Assembly (NCBI GenBank): GCA_963932465.1
Contig: OZ010786.1
Span: forward strand, 272,956,411-273,020,410
Origin: Maratus speciosus
Lineage: Eukaryota; Arthropoda; Arachnida; Araneae; Salticidae
Length of the DNA: 64,000 nucleotides
Direction: 5' to 3'
Positions 1 to 10,427 of the stretch are shown in pieces. A model generated the notes under the pieces. The model did not search any database, was not told the origin of the DNA, and saw only the letters and a program-made list of their open reading frames with translations. The position numbers and the translations under genes are program-made. Within the stretch, counting starts at the first letter, position 1. Each line of letters opens with the position of its first letter.

Positions 1-83
1 TTTCATGCCTGATGGGAAGTTATAGATTAAACTGCTTTAGTATATATTTTTTAAAAGTTCATATAATACAGGATACATACTAT

Positions 84-1997
84 AGGACACAAGTTGAAAA
101 GTGCTTATGACTTCGGTTTGTCTCTCTGTCTGTCCGTCTAGCAGTCTGTCCGCACTGTAACTCTCGAAAATATTCTCGGATTGCCCTGAAATTTTTGGAT
201 GTTATTGACGTTTAACAAAGCACGGTACCTATTTGTAAAGAAGTTTGTAGCACTCTTTGTTCATTTACAGGGATAGCCAAAAGTTTTCCGTTACATTACA
301 GCCTATGGGAAAAAATCGTTTCAAATGATTTTTTATGATTTTACGCAGGCTTTCAAACAGAATAAAATTTATATGCATTTATGAAGCGCACTAAAATATG
401 CATTCTGTTGACTATGCGATGCAAATAATAGTTATTGTTCATTTACAGGGCTAAAAAAGGAATTCAAATACATAATGATATAGGGGTGGAGGGAATTGTT
501 TGCGGCATACTTTAATTATGTTAATCTATTTCATATATAATGAAATTGATATATGTCGCTGAGGTTTACATACTATAAATTATTTCATGTATAATACGAA
601 TAATACGTATATAGCATTTACAGGGACACACAAAATATTTCAGATACTATGTTGTATCCGAAGTACTGTTCATTAGCGATGATTGCTGGAAATGTATTTT
701 TAATTATGATATGCGCTTTTATGATTCACTATATTTATGCATAGTATATGGTGTATATAAATGCTATAATTCCTATTCAAGGCTACACAAAAGTATTCGT
801 AAGGATTACTGGGTATGGGCGCAAATTGCTTAAAGGTGGTTTTTAAATGAGTTATGCTTTTTTTTGCTGAACTGCATTTAATTTACCAAGAAATGTTTGT
901 AGAATATAGATAAAATGATATACAGGGTCACGTAAAGAATTGGATACATGGCCGTCTATAAATTATAATTTCTGGAAATGTGATTTCAGCAGTTTTAAGA
1001 GTGTCTTAGTTTGAATTAAATTTTAAGTAAATAGTGGCGTGTAATAAAGATTCTAGGTAAACTACAGGGTTGCACAAAAGTATTCAAGTATGTTTCCATA
1101 CATTAGTATAAATTGCTGAAAAAGAATTTCAACCTGTTAGGCGTTTTCTTGCTAAACTAGATTTTCCCATTATATAGTATATATACACTTAAAAAAATGG
1201 AAAGTCAAAATTGAGTAAAAAGTACTCAATTTTAAATGCGTCACATACTCAAAATAGCTCCGATCCAAATGTACTCAAAGTTGAGAAACACATGTACTCA
1301 TTTTTTATTCATTGGTTGCGATCAAATATGAATCGTTATGTACTGCCCCCCCCCCCCAAAAAAAAAAGAAAAACCTAAAATTTAAAGTAAAAATGTACCG
1401 ACATTTATTTCCCGTTCAAAGTTCTTAACAAGAAATGTTTAATTGATTATTTATTACGAAAAATAGCAAAATTCTTAACAAGATACTCAAATCGAATATT
1501 TTTATGACAAAAGCATCATTTCCAAGCACTTTTAAATTATTTTTAAAATGTTGTGCATAATTTAATATTTACATTAATAAAAATCATTTATGCCGCTATA
1601 AATGAAATGAACCATTACAGGGTACAAAACTATTCGTTTGTTTGGGTTTGATAACATGTGATGTTTCAAAATAGAGAAAGCATGGGTTCATTTTTGATCC
1701 AAAAATATTCAATTCGATATGAGTACGTCGGTTTACTTATTTTTGAGTACTTCATTTTTCTCAGTGTATCAACCTACAGATCAAACACAGGGCTGTTCAA
1801 AAGAATTGGGAAACATATTTGGCTATGGACGGTAACTGCTGAAATCAATTTTTCAAATGTTTTATGAATTTTCTAAAATGTTTACTTAGTTATCTTATTT
1901 AAGTCATTTCTCTAAATTACGATGTCTTGTTAAAGCATTCAGAAAGTGTTGGAAAGTATTTTATAATCTATGATTAACGCATGATTTTTCTTACTCT
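84..1997 (+). repeat. Left arm of a large inverted repeat, built of a diverged ~160-bp tandem unit
   Basis: This arm is the reverse complement of 10428-12008, about 8.4 kb downstream; for example the 'caagttgaaaagtgcttatgac' type start here matches the right arm end near 11980-12005. Internally the motif acaggg followed by t/c-acacaaaag-attc recurs at about 267, 445, 620, 776 (diverged), 922, 1064 and 1787. Once the 571-bp insertion at 1196-1766 is removed, the spacing is 142-178 bp, so the arm is an old tandem array of about seven units. No coding potential is visible. The family is not recognised. It could be a foldback element or an inverted segmental duplication of a satellite block. Confidence 0.85.
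1196..1766. mobile_element. TA-flanked TIR transposon (Tc1/mariner-like MITE) inserted in the left arm
   Basis: The 571-bp segment starts CACTTAAAAAAATGG and ends with the inverted CATTTTTCTCAGTG. It is flanked by TA on both sides (1194-1195 and 1767-1768). The matching place in the right arm (about 10950-10970) reads straight through with a single TA, so the empty site is visible in the same window. TA duplication is the hallmark of the Tc1/mariner/pogo group. No transposase is visible; a C9 run and A/T tracts lie inside. Confidence 0.75.
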
Positions 1998-2554
1998 TTT
2001 TTTCTATTTCCCAGATCAGTCTTTTCCTATAAAACATACCAAATCTATTTAGCTCATATTCACAAAATACAATATACACGGGAATAAAAAATTTAAATAA
2101 ATATCGCTTATCATGCCGCTCTATAAATAATAGTTGTATTAATATCCGTTAGTCTCCATGTTCGTATTTAATAAAGCAATGACAAATCACAACAAATTAA
2201 AAAATTTACCCATTCTAAATATCAAGCTTGAACTCAATATCAAGCGTAGAACTTAATATCAAGCATAGAACTGAATAAAAAAATATGTCAGTTGATAAGC
2301 ATTGTTTTTTAAGTGGAAAATTTTTAAATGTTTTAGAAGAATAGGACTCCAAAATAGCGATATTTTGCTAAAAAGTACGGTAAAAAGATAAGATTTTATA
2401 TTTACAGCAAAAGGTTATTTCAAAATTCATCGCTGTATTAATACTTCGAAATTTTTCCAGAGAGAATCCTTCGCCTTATATACAATATTTCAAATGAAAA
2501 TCAAATATCAAATTAATTGCTTAAAAGGCGCAAAGGCCAACATAGAGAAAAAGA

Positions 2555-2625
2555 TTCCATGCCGGGACTCGAACCCGGGCCATCAGTATAGCACACTGAC
2601 ATTCTACCGACTAAACCACATGGAA
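2555..2625 (-). tRNA. tRNA-like cloverleaf, anticodon GCT, probably repeat-derived
   Basis: Read on the minus strand the 71 nt fold as a full cloverleaf. The acceptor is TTCCATG/CATGGAA, 7 of 7 pairs. The D stem is GTTT/GAAT with wobbles, and the anticodon stem is TCAGT/ACTGA around loop GTGCTAT. The variable loop has 4 nt, and the T stem is CCGGG/CCCGG with loop TTCGAGT. The A box is close to consensus and the B box GGTTCGAGTCC matches it exactly. The anticodon would be GCT (Ser), but serine tRNAs carry a long variable arm, which is missing here. I therefore infer a tRNA-derived repeat or pseudogene, not a working tRNA-Ser. Confidence 0.6.
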
Positions 2626-3060
2626 CGACGCCCAGTCTGTAAAATTTCTCACTATTACAGGTTGGCAAGGCTACAAACGTAGCACAAGATGGAATATTTA
2701 TCGTGAGCCACCGACATGGGGTAAACACGAAACTTAATGAAATCCAGAATCGATTGAAACTATATTAATAATTGGAAATTTTTCCAGGGAGAAACATTCG
2801 CCTTGCATACAACATTTCAAATTAAAATTGCCTTTTAAGCAATTAATTTGAAATTTGATTTTCATTTGAAATATTGTATGCAAGGCGAATGGTTCTCTCT
2901 GGAAAAATTTCCAAGTATTAATATAATTTCAATCGATGCTGGATTTCATTAAGTTTCGTGTTTGCATCATGTGGGTGACTCACGCTAAATATTCCATCTT
3001 GTGCTGAGTTTGTAGCCTCGCCATCATATAATAGTGAGAAATTTTCCAGCCTGGGTATCG

Positions 3061-3131
3061 TTCCATGTGATTTAGTCGGTAGAATGTCAGTGCGCTGTAC
3101 TAATGGCCCGGGTTCGAGTCCCAGCATGGAA
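3061..3131 (+). tRNA. Second tRNA-like cloverleaf, inverted relative to the first; degraded
   Basis: This is the partner of the tRNA-like unit at 2555-2625, in the opposite orientation. It keeps the 7-bp acceptor TTCCATG/CATGGAA and the B box GGTTCGAGTCC. It has an anticodon-stem mismatch (TCAGT/ACTAA), a non-T at position 33 and a mismatched T stem (CCGGG/CCCAG), so it is probably not functional. Confidence 0.55.
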
Positions 3132-3199
3132 TCTTTTTCACTATTTGCGTCTTTTAAGCAATTTGAAATTTGATTTTCATTTGAAATCACAGTGTTTAT

Positions 3200-3512
3200 G
3201 ACAAGTTCGTCACAAATGACACATATTTCACAAATTGGTCACAGTGTGACTTCAAAGCATTGTCGCTTTCGTCACAGGTTCGTCACAAAGTTAATGCCAA
3301 AATAGTCACAAATGACACACTTTTCACAAATTTGTCACACCGTGACTTCACAGAGTGGTCACAATGTGACGTCACAAACGACGTCTAAAACGGCCATAAC
3401 GACCTCGCATTCTAGTCACTATGACGTCACATCGACGTCACGTGACGTCACATCGACGGTCACAAAATCACAGTGTGACTTCACAACGACGTCGCCGTGA
3501 CGTCACCATGCC
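3200..3512. repeat. GTCACA-rich tandem repeat with four TGACGTCA palindromes
   Basis: The motif gtcaca/tgtgac is repeated throughout, with two diverged ~97-bp copies starting near 3209 and 3306 (gtcacaaatgacaca). The 3' half holds TGACGTCA, the palindromic CRE/ATF consensus, at 3367, 3422, 3443 and 3498, plus several near matches. The open frame at 3312-3500 is a Ser/Thr-rich translation of the repeat and is not called as a gene. Regulatory activity is not shown by the sequence. Confidence 0.7.
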
Positions 3513-3519
3513 TTACGGG

Positions 3520-4438
3520 TATAAACAAAAAACATGCAATATTTTTTTTAACTTTAAAGAAAATCGATAAATCTTCATGAGTATACGTTCTATTCTTCCT
3601 CATATGAATACATATATTGTACAATATCCATATATTCGTAAGCTATAGCGACAGACAATTTCCTGCATTAAATTTTACAGGTGGATCCCAAACAATATTA
3701 TTTTTCTTGGATTTTTTGTTGGCCCCGTAATTGTCCTCCTCATCAAATCGACTTTGATAAATATGAAGTCGAACATATTCTTTATATTCCTGAAGTTCCA
3801 GAACAATCCGACAAATATATCTTTAAATATTCGACAAAATGTCTGAAATCGAAAGTTTCTGGTGATTAATGGCCATATAGTGTAAATTAAAAAATTAGTT
3901 TTAAGGCATTTTTTCGTTAGCCGGTTACAGGTGATAAATCACCAAATATCTTTTATGGTTATAACGCTGTACATAATACAAAAATAATGCCAGTTAATTA
4001 TGCGAAAACAAAATCTCACAAAAATTCGACAACTGGCTGTGAAATACAAGTACGAAGTATTTTAAACACTAAACATTTAAAATATAAATAAACAATAAGT
4101 GTAATACTTAACAAAATACTCGTTTATCTCTTCATAGTTTAATATTACTTACATTACAATAGCATTTGGGTTGTGTTATGTTTTACGCTTCTGATAAGCG
4201 ATTTTTATGTACTATATGAATTGCAGACATGAAAGTAAGCGAAATTTTAAAGGTAAATGTTGAATGCTTATAAAGGATTTAAAAAAAAACTATTTGTACA
4301 TTTATTTTATTTTTTTATGGAAAAGATAAACACGAAATAGACTAAAATAATGAATGCTAGATAGAAGCTGCTGTATCTTATAGGGCAACCAGTTCAGCAC
4401 GCCCTAATTTTATACATTTAAATTTCTATTTATAAATA
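3520..4438. other. A+T-rich stretch, nothing recognised
   Basis: The 62-aa frame at 3681-3869 has a varied composition, but I see no domain, splice context or start context that supports a gene. No repeats stand out. Confidence 0.5.
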
Positions 4439-4440
4439 TA

Positions 4441-5161
4441 CATAGTGTCCCGAAAGGTCGCGTATAAACTTTAAGAAGTGATACAGCACGCTGCAATATA
4501 CATTATTTGTCTAGAAAATCACGGTTGCAAAACCCCTTTTGACATACACTGTGTCACAATCCAAGTCAAACACGAATTTTTATTCTTAACTTTAACAATA
4601 ATTGAGATGCTATAAAGATATTTTGTATATTGCTTTCTCTGAAATGTGATAACTGCACATTAACTATCATGATAAATTAACATATACGCTATAAATACAC
4701 TATATAATAACAATATAAAAATTAGGAAAGGGGCTGGGTCATTCGAAAGGGCTTTGATTTTCTTCTTCAGGCGCAAAGAACATGTGCTACTACTTCGAAA
4801 GCCGGAGCAAGATCCTTGAGGCTGTTACAAATGGCCAGGATCTATGTTTAAACAAGACTCGTCTAGACACTACGTTATTTTGAATGCATCTCACAGTGCT
4901 TAAGGTGTGGGTGACCCGATAACAGTGCACTAAACGTGACATTATCACGCCAAGTACAATTATTTTGTGGATTATTTCGCTAAATTATTTTTATCTTTTT
5001 TAAGATTATGCCTAGAAATCCGTGCTTGGATTGGAGTCAGACACCCTGTATTTATGATTAAATGAGTTTATTGTGACCCTAATTCCCTACACAAAAGATT
5101 ATATATTGCAGGGTGTTCTATCACCTCTTAAAATGTGTACACACGTTTTCTAGCCACCCTG
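4441..5161. mobile_element. TA-flanked TIR element (mariner-like, 721 bp)
   Basis: The left end (CATAGTGTCCCGAAAGG, then aagaagtgata-cagcac-gctgcaatata) is the imperfect inverted copy of the right end (tatattgcagggtgttctatcacctc...ccaccctg) over about 60 bp. TA flanks both sides (4439-4440, 5162-5163). An inner acaccctgta near 5042 resembles the end sequence. I looked for mariner motifs in the middle and found none, so it is a non-autonomous or heavily decayed element. Confidence 0.6.
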
Positions 5162-5164
5162 TAA

Positions 5165-6244
5165 ATTTCTTCTTTTATTAAAATTAAAATATTCCGGTGT
5201 TAAAAAATTATTTTTATGCGGTAAAATTACATTATTATATTATAAAAAGTTACAATGCATATTATTTTTCGAGCGGAAAGTATAACCAGTTTTCTATATT
5301 ACATTGATTAACTTTTTATATTTTTCTTAAAACGGATGTTATTTATATTAAAAATTATAAACATTTGTAGCGTTTTAAATTAAATAATTCATTTAATATA
5401 AATTAAGCTACACTTTCAGAGATTTAAGTTCTCAATTCTAATCTCTTTTAATTCACTAATCTTACTTGCAAATTTATTTAAATGTTAATCAATATTCAAT
5501 TAATTTTAGGCTTCTTAAATATCTAATTTTGCACTCTGAAGTCTATTTCAATTGGATGCAGAATTTAAAATTTTATTACTAAAAATTATGTAATTATAAA
5601 AATACATAAAAAGTACTGAGTACATTCAAAAGAAATAAATAAATCGTTGGAAAATTATTCTTTTCACTCAGAATATTTATTTAGTTATTTATTTATTTAA
5701 TATGCTAAGTTTGTATTTTTTTACTTCTTAGCTATATTGTAAAGGGAAAAAGAGAAATATTTCAAAATTCAAGATTTCTAAAATTTTTCTATAAAACTTT
5801 TAAAAAAAGCTGTTAAAATTTTGAGAGTTTCAGAGTTTCTGACTTTAGAATTTATTTTTAAAACTGGAAATATGTATGTTTTTGATCGATAAATAAAATA
5901 GCTTAACATGCAACATGCAAATAAAACATGCAAATATTTTATTTGCTAGTACGATAAGCGTATTTTTAAGGATTTTTTTTTCGATGAAAATTTGCGTACT
6001 TTTATGCGATTATTTATTTATTATTATTTTTTTTTTTTTTTTTTTTACAGTGTAAAAACGACAGAAATCCTTCAGATTTCGTGAAAATGACAAAATATCT
6101 AGATTTTAATGCTGTCATCTCTTAAAAATATTCTCAAATCCTTAGTCACTGCTTTCTGACATATTCACGAAAAATCCCCTTTCATCGGAATAGAATTCGG
6201 TAATAATATAAAAATTGTACGACAAGAAAACCGATTTTTCTCTT
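5165..6244. other. A+T-rich stretch with one solo MITE end
   Basis: Mostly low-complexity A/T sequence. At about 6028-6057 a T-run followed by ACAGTGTA matches the right end of the CACTGTAAAA MITEs at 34.3 and 37.0 kb, so it is probably a solo end. Otherwise nothing is recognised. Confidence 0.45.
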
Positions 6245-6248
6245 TTAA

Positions 6249-6959
6249 GGGGTCTCGGGACTCTTAAAATTGGAAAAAAGAGACCATTTTCAACATTTAA
6301 TATCTTAAAATGTGTGTGATATGTAAGCGAAATTTTTATTAGGATGAACTATATGTGTATGTTCTTCCATTTCATGTATTTAAAAAATTGCAAGATGCAG
6401 AATTAGCATTCACAGGGGCTCCAAAATGTCAGACATTTGACAAGCAGAAAATTGGTATAACAGCTTACGCGCAGGATTGCAAAATAAATTTTGCAACTAG
6501 AATGAAAATTTTGGTACTTACTTATACTTCAGATTATAATAATTACCCTGAACCTAAATAAATTTGTATTAAAGCATTTTTATACTTTTAATACAAAATT
6601 GTATTTAGCTAATGCAAAATTTTAAAAATTTCAACTGTATAATCACCTAAAAAAATATTTTTTTGAACAATAAAAAGAAAATTTTAGGTTTGGTTTATAG
6701 ATATAACATGGAACACATGTTTTGAAAATGTCGTGAAAAAATATTGAGAAGTTTTTGAGATATCGTGCGCGTTATGCCCAAAAACTTCATTTGGAGAAAA
6801 ATGACTTAAAAATTTCGGAAACGCCGCTTCACCTAGTGAACGGGTATAATTCTGTAGAGCCATAACAATTATATCAAAATATGCAGAAAAGATAGGCGTT
6901 TAACATCTAAAATAATAAAAAATTCGAAAATTTTGAAACTTTAAGAGTCCTGAGACCCA
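6249..6959. mobile_element. TTAA-flanked TIR element (piggyBac-type target site), 711 bp
   Basis: The left end GGGGTCTCGGGACTCTTAAA and right end TTTAAGAGTCCTGAGACCCA are inverted copies with two differences. TTAA lies outside each end (6245-6248, 6960-6963). TTAA duplication is typical of piggyBac. Inside is a 68-aa frame (6355-6561) with no recognisable transposase motif. The interior also has a GC-richer patch about 6800-6860. Probably non-autonomous. Confidence 0.65.
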
Positions 6960-7035
6960 TTAACATATACTCCATGTGCTCCTAAATGTGCTGCCTTGTT
7001 TTCAATTCCTCTCTCTAATGTTATACCAATGGATA

Positions 7036-7436
7036 TTAGACTAAGTAGCGGCAGCACAGTCAATCGCCTCATCGAGTTTACGGCTGAAAATCTGGGATTA
7101 GTTAAAACTCGATTAGCATATTAAAATGCAACTGGTGTGCCAAGTCATATCTTGGTGGAAACCACCTGAAGACCCTATTTTAGTGGTTGATTGGTATATA
7201 CTATAGTACTTTCCTGGACCCAATTCTCCATGTTTGCATACATTTGGGTGCCGGAAAGCAAATGGTAAACTTATAAATCGACCACTAAAATTTAGTCTGC
7301 AGGTGGTTTCCATCAAGTTATGACTTGGCAGATCAGTTGTATTTTAGTAAGCTAGTCGAGTTTTAACTATCCCTAGATATTCAGTCGTGAACTCAATGAG
7401 GTGATGGTTTGTTTAGACGCCGCCCGGTCTACATAG
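7036..7436. mobile_element. Foldback MITE, ~400 bp
   Basis: The two halves are inverted copies over nearly the whole length. The left half carries gagtttacggctgaaaatct and gttaaaactcgattagcata. The right half carries cgagttttaacta and ttcagtcgtgaactcaatga. The segment ggtggaaaccacctgaaga pairs with tctgcaggtggtttccatca. No coding capacity. The minus frame at 7113-7316 is a translation of the hairpin. Confidence 0.75.
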
Positions 7437-7443
7437 AATGCAT

Positions 7444-7776
7444 TCGTTTTTTTTTTTTTTTTTTTTCTTTAAATACCACATCTTCTTGAAAGACGTTTGT
7501 TCCTTTTTCAGCGGAGAAAATATTTCTAATGCTTAAATTAATATTTTAGATGTTAAAATTTTAGCGTAGCAGATTAGTATGTGAGATTTTATCTCTTAAA
7601 ATGAAATTAAGATCATATTTTAGACACATACAAAAAAAATTCTTTAAGACGAGTACACAGAACAAAAGAAGTTAAAGTAATTCTTTTCCCCTTGAGATAT
7701 TTTAAAAATTCGAATGCATTTCTCATCCATAGGTTTACATTAGCAAGGGGAATTTGAGATCTGGCTCACCAACACC
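7444..7776. repeat. Diverged copy of the palindromic element family seen at 50.3-51.1 kb
   Basis: The segment ctttaagacgagtacacagaac...gagatatttt-aaaa-attcgaatgcat matches the right arm of the 50.7-51.1 kb element (ctttaagaagagtacaaag...gagatattctaaatatacgagtgcat). The end cattagca-gggg-aattt...ctggctca matches its terminal repeat in outward orientation. The left part is interrupted by a T-run at about 7448-7466. Confidence 0.5.
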
Positions 7777-8284
7777 CTTGACCATTCCACCACAATTGTC
7801 CCGTATACATGAAGTATAGGATACGTTTAATTTTTAACTTTTCCTACCAGTAATTCTTAATACAAATTTCACCTTATTTAACCACGGAACTTCTCCAATC
7901 AAATTAAATAAAAATATCTATCTGGTATTACTAAGCTAAAGGATTATAAATTGTACCATTCTTTCGAAGGGATTGAGTAGCAGAACGTCTATACATTTAA
8001 TCGCCAAATTGTCCCCCAGAAGAGCGAAAATAGCCATTCGATTTCAAATTCTATCTTCTATAAATTTGTGTTTAAAAAATATAAGTTTAGTATCTATATT
8101 AAAATTGCAACAAACTATAAGACCTTTACATCTGTCATTGTGTTTGGATTCATCAGTAAATTTCAACTTTGGATGAGCATTAAGTTTGAAGCCACAACGG
8201 TCATCGACGTGTTCGGATACCCGATCATTTCGCACTTTGGTCTAGAGTTCTGATTAAATTCTAATGTATATTAAGAAAATAGTA
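7777..8284. other. A+T-rich stretch, nothing recognised
   Basis: Three overlapping frames of 61-67 aa at about 7973-8253 on both strands are mutual shadows. They show no motif. Confidence 0.5.
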
Positions 8285-8285
8285 T

Positions 8286-9194
8286 ATGGGTCAATATCTG
8301 AAAATTGGACATTTTGCATCCAGTGCCAATAATAGTTCATTAATTATACTAAAACCAAAAACTGAAAAAATGTAATATATTGTAACATTTGTTATAACAA
8401 TTACCAATGATAAATGGACATTTAATGATGTATAAATAATTAATTTTAAGCTTTAAACAAGCAAAATCATCATTTCCGTCCCTGTCACCAGGTACAAATA
8501 TCAAATATTAAATGTATGCTGTAAACATTTCTATGAACATTATTAACTTTTGCTATTATATATTTATAGCTATATATATACAGTATGGGAAAATATAATT
8601 CTCCTTTATTAGTATAGTTTGTATAGTATAATATCGTAGTAAATACATTTTTCCCTGAGGTTGGCCATCTTCTCAGTCCCTATAAACTCGCATTCAGGTT
8701 CTCAGATACTATGTGAAGCTGGTTGAACTATTTCCATTGTAACAGCAACTAAAGTTCAACTAGCCACTATGGATAAAGGAAAGTTGTTCCTCTCTTTGTT
8801 TTCTATTTAGAAATATTTAGTTTTTTTTTTATAACAAAAAAGCTTATTGCACCGTTATTTATGCAACATACAAATGTCACATGGCATATTTAATTATTTA
8901 CATGTCTGCAAAATGAATCAATAAGATGGCTGTGCAGCTGTTAAGACGAAAACAACACCTCAGTCCCCATTATCTCAGTCCCAATTATTAGACACTAATT
9001 ATGATGTTAACACACACTTTCTTCCATAAAAGTTTATCCTACGTACAACATATACATCTTTGATATCAATAAAATTACAGCATTTAAATGACAAAACATG
9101 TATCATAGTATATAATTGTATGTGGTAGTTGGTACATTAATTTAAAAAATAAAAAATGTTGAATGAAATTGCCCGTTTTTCAGATATTATCCCG
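8286..9194. mobile_element. TIR element, ~910 bp, low conservation
   Basis: The left end TGGGTCAATATCTGAAAA is the imperfect inverse of the right end TTTTTCAGATATTATCCCG, and both sit beside TA dinucleotides. The interior has two GC-richer patches containing the phrases ctcagtccc (about 8672 and 8960-8985) but no recognisable transposase. It abuts the next MITE. Confidence 0.45.
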
Positions 9195-9204
9195 TATATA
9201 CATA

Positions 9205-9403
9205 CACTGTTAAAAATTTGCAGCATTCTGGCCAGTCATTTGACCGTTTTTATCGAAAACGGTTGCACAACCGTAATTTAACACTATTCTGACCATATTA
9301 TTGGCCATTTTATGATCAGAATATAGTTAAATAATGGCTATGAAACCGTTTTTTCAAAAAACGGTTGAATGACTGGACAGAATGCTACAAATTTTTAACA
9401 GTG
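9205..9403. mobile_element. 199-bp TA-flanked palindromic MITE
   Basis: The ends CACTGTTAAAAATTTG and CAAATTTTTAACAGTG are perfect inverted copies with TA on both sides (9203-9204, 9404-9405). The interior is also palindromic (gcattctg.ccagtcattt / aatgactgg.cagaatgc and gaaaacggttgcacaacc / ggctatgaaaccg). Tc1/mariner-type MITE by its target site. Confidence 0.85.
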
Positions 9404-9523
9404 TATTATTTTGGCCGGTCACTTCCCAAAGTACCTGGATATTTCTGGTCAAATTCAAAGTGCCAAGCAAGGATGCCCGGAAGATGAAATCTGCGTGCAT
9501 GTGGTCAGGTTTTGTTGATATAT

Positions 9524-9770
9524 ATAAATGGATATCGATATTTATTTTGAAAATATCAAGAAGTTTGATATTTTCATATATTTTTAATTTTTTTTTCAGT
9601 ATATCAAGATTTTTGATATTTCCGATATTTTCATATATTTGATATTTATTTTTGAAATATCATAATTTCTGATATGTTTGATATTTTCTATATTTTCATA
9701 TGTTTGATATTTATTTTGGATATATCATGATTTCTGATATGTTTTATGGTTATTTTCAAATATAATTGTA
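9524..9770. repeat. Degenerate GATAT-rich tandem repeat
   Basis: tttgatatttat-tttga-atatca and gatattttc.atattttcatat recur about every 80 bp across this stretch, so it is a short decayed tandem array. Confidence 0.6.
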
Positions 9771-9830
9771 CGAGACATTTTTGATATTTTCAGTCAAAAC
9801 AAGTATAAATGAAATTTTCAACTGTTACTA

Positions 9831-10186
9831 ACTGTGTCTTTCTGTAGATAAAATACTTAGATAAAGTCTCTGGCAGTAACTTTTTAGCCAAAGAAGAAAA
9901 CAAATATATTTTCTAAGATTTATATTAGAAGCTTTAATTTTTAAATGTAGAACCAAAAATTATGCAGAACAGACATTGAAAGATACATTGTCTAATTCAG
10001 ATTGCCTGTTTCTGTAGATAAAATACCTAGATAAAGTCTCTGGCAGTGACTTTTTAGCCAAAGAAGAAAACAAATATATTTGTCAAGCTTTATATTTGAA
10101 GCTTTCATTTTTAAATGTGGAAATAATAATTATGCAGAACACAATTCAGAACAGCCACTGAAAGATACATTGCTTAATTTAGATTT
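9831..10186. repeat. Two tandem copies of a ~176-bp unit
   Basis: The segment tctgtagataaaatac-tag, ataaagtctctggcagt and agccaaagaagaaaacaaat is present twice, starting near 9840 and 10010. The copies are clearly alike, with a small insertion in the second. Confidence 0.8.
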
Positions 10187-10427
10187 TGTGTGTTCTTTAC
10201 ACCTTCATTAGAAAATAATATTTTCTGGTTTTGGTAGAGATGAATTTACACTGTGCAACATGTTAAGGAATAAAAATCTTACATTTGTGCCAAAAATTTT
10301 TCAATAAAAAAATATTTTGTATTTAAAATTTAGTTTATAAACAAATTTTCTTGATACTTAATACTGAATCCTATAGTTTATTTTGTTACGTGTATATCAA
10401 AAATTGTTTCTCTTTCAGGAAAAAAAA

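Larger units (their letters stand above)
2434..3190. repeat. Palindrome of two tRNA-like-bearing repeat units
   Basis: Two units of about 350 bp face each other around about 2838-2842. Each holds a segment beginning attaatacttggaaattttt, then a tRNA-like cloverleaf, then about 130 bp of shared spacer. In the left half the attaata...ttccagagagaa segment occurs at both ends of the unit (about 2434-2527 and 2763-2840), so the structure looks like direct repeats around a tRNA-like core that was then duplicated in inverted orientation. No ORF of note. Confidence 0.8.

Noticed and set aside
2555..2625. Genuine tRNA-Ser(GCT) gene
   Set aside because: No long variable arm, and it is part of a duplicated repeat unit with a degraded twin; listed only as tRNA-like.
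3312..3500. Ser/Thr-rich 62-aa ORF
   Set aside because: It is a direct translation of the GTCACA repeat.
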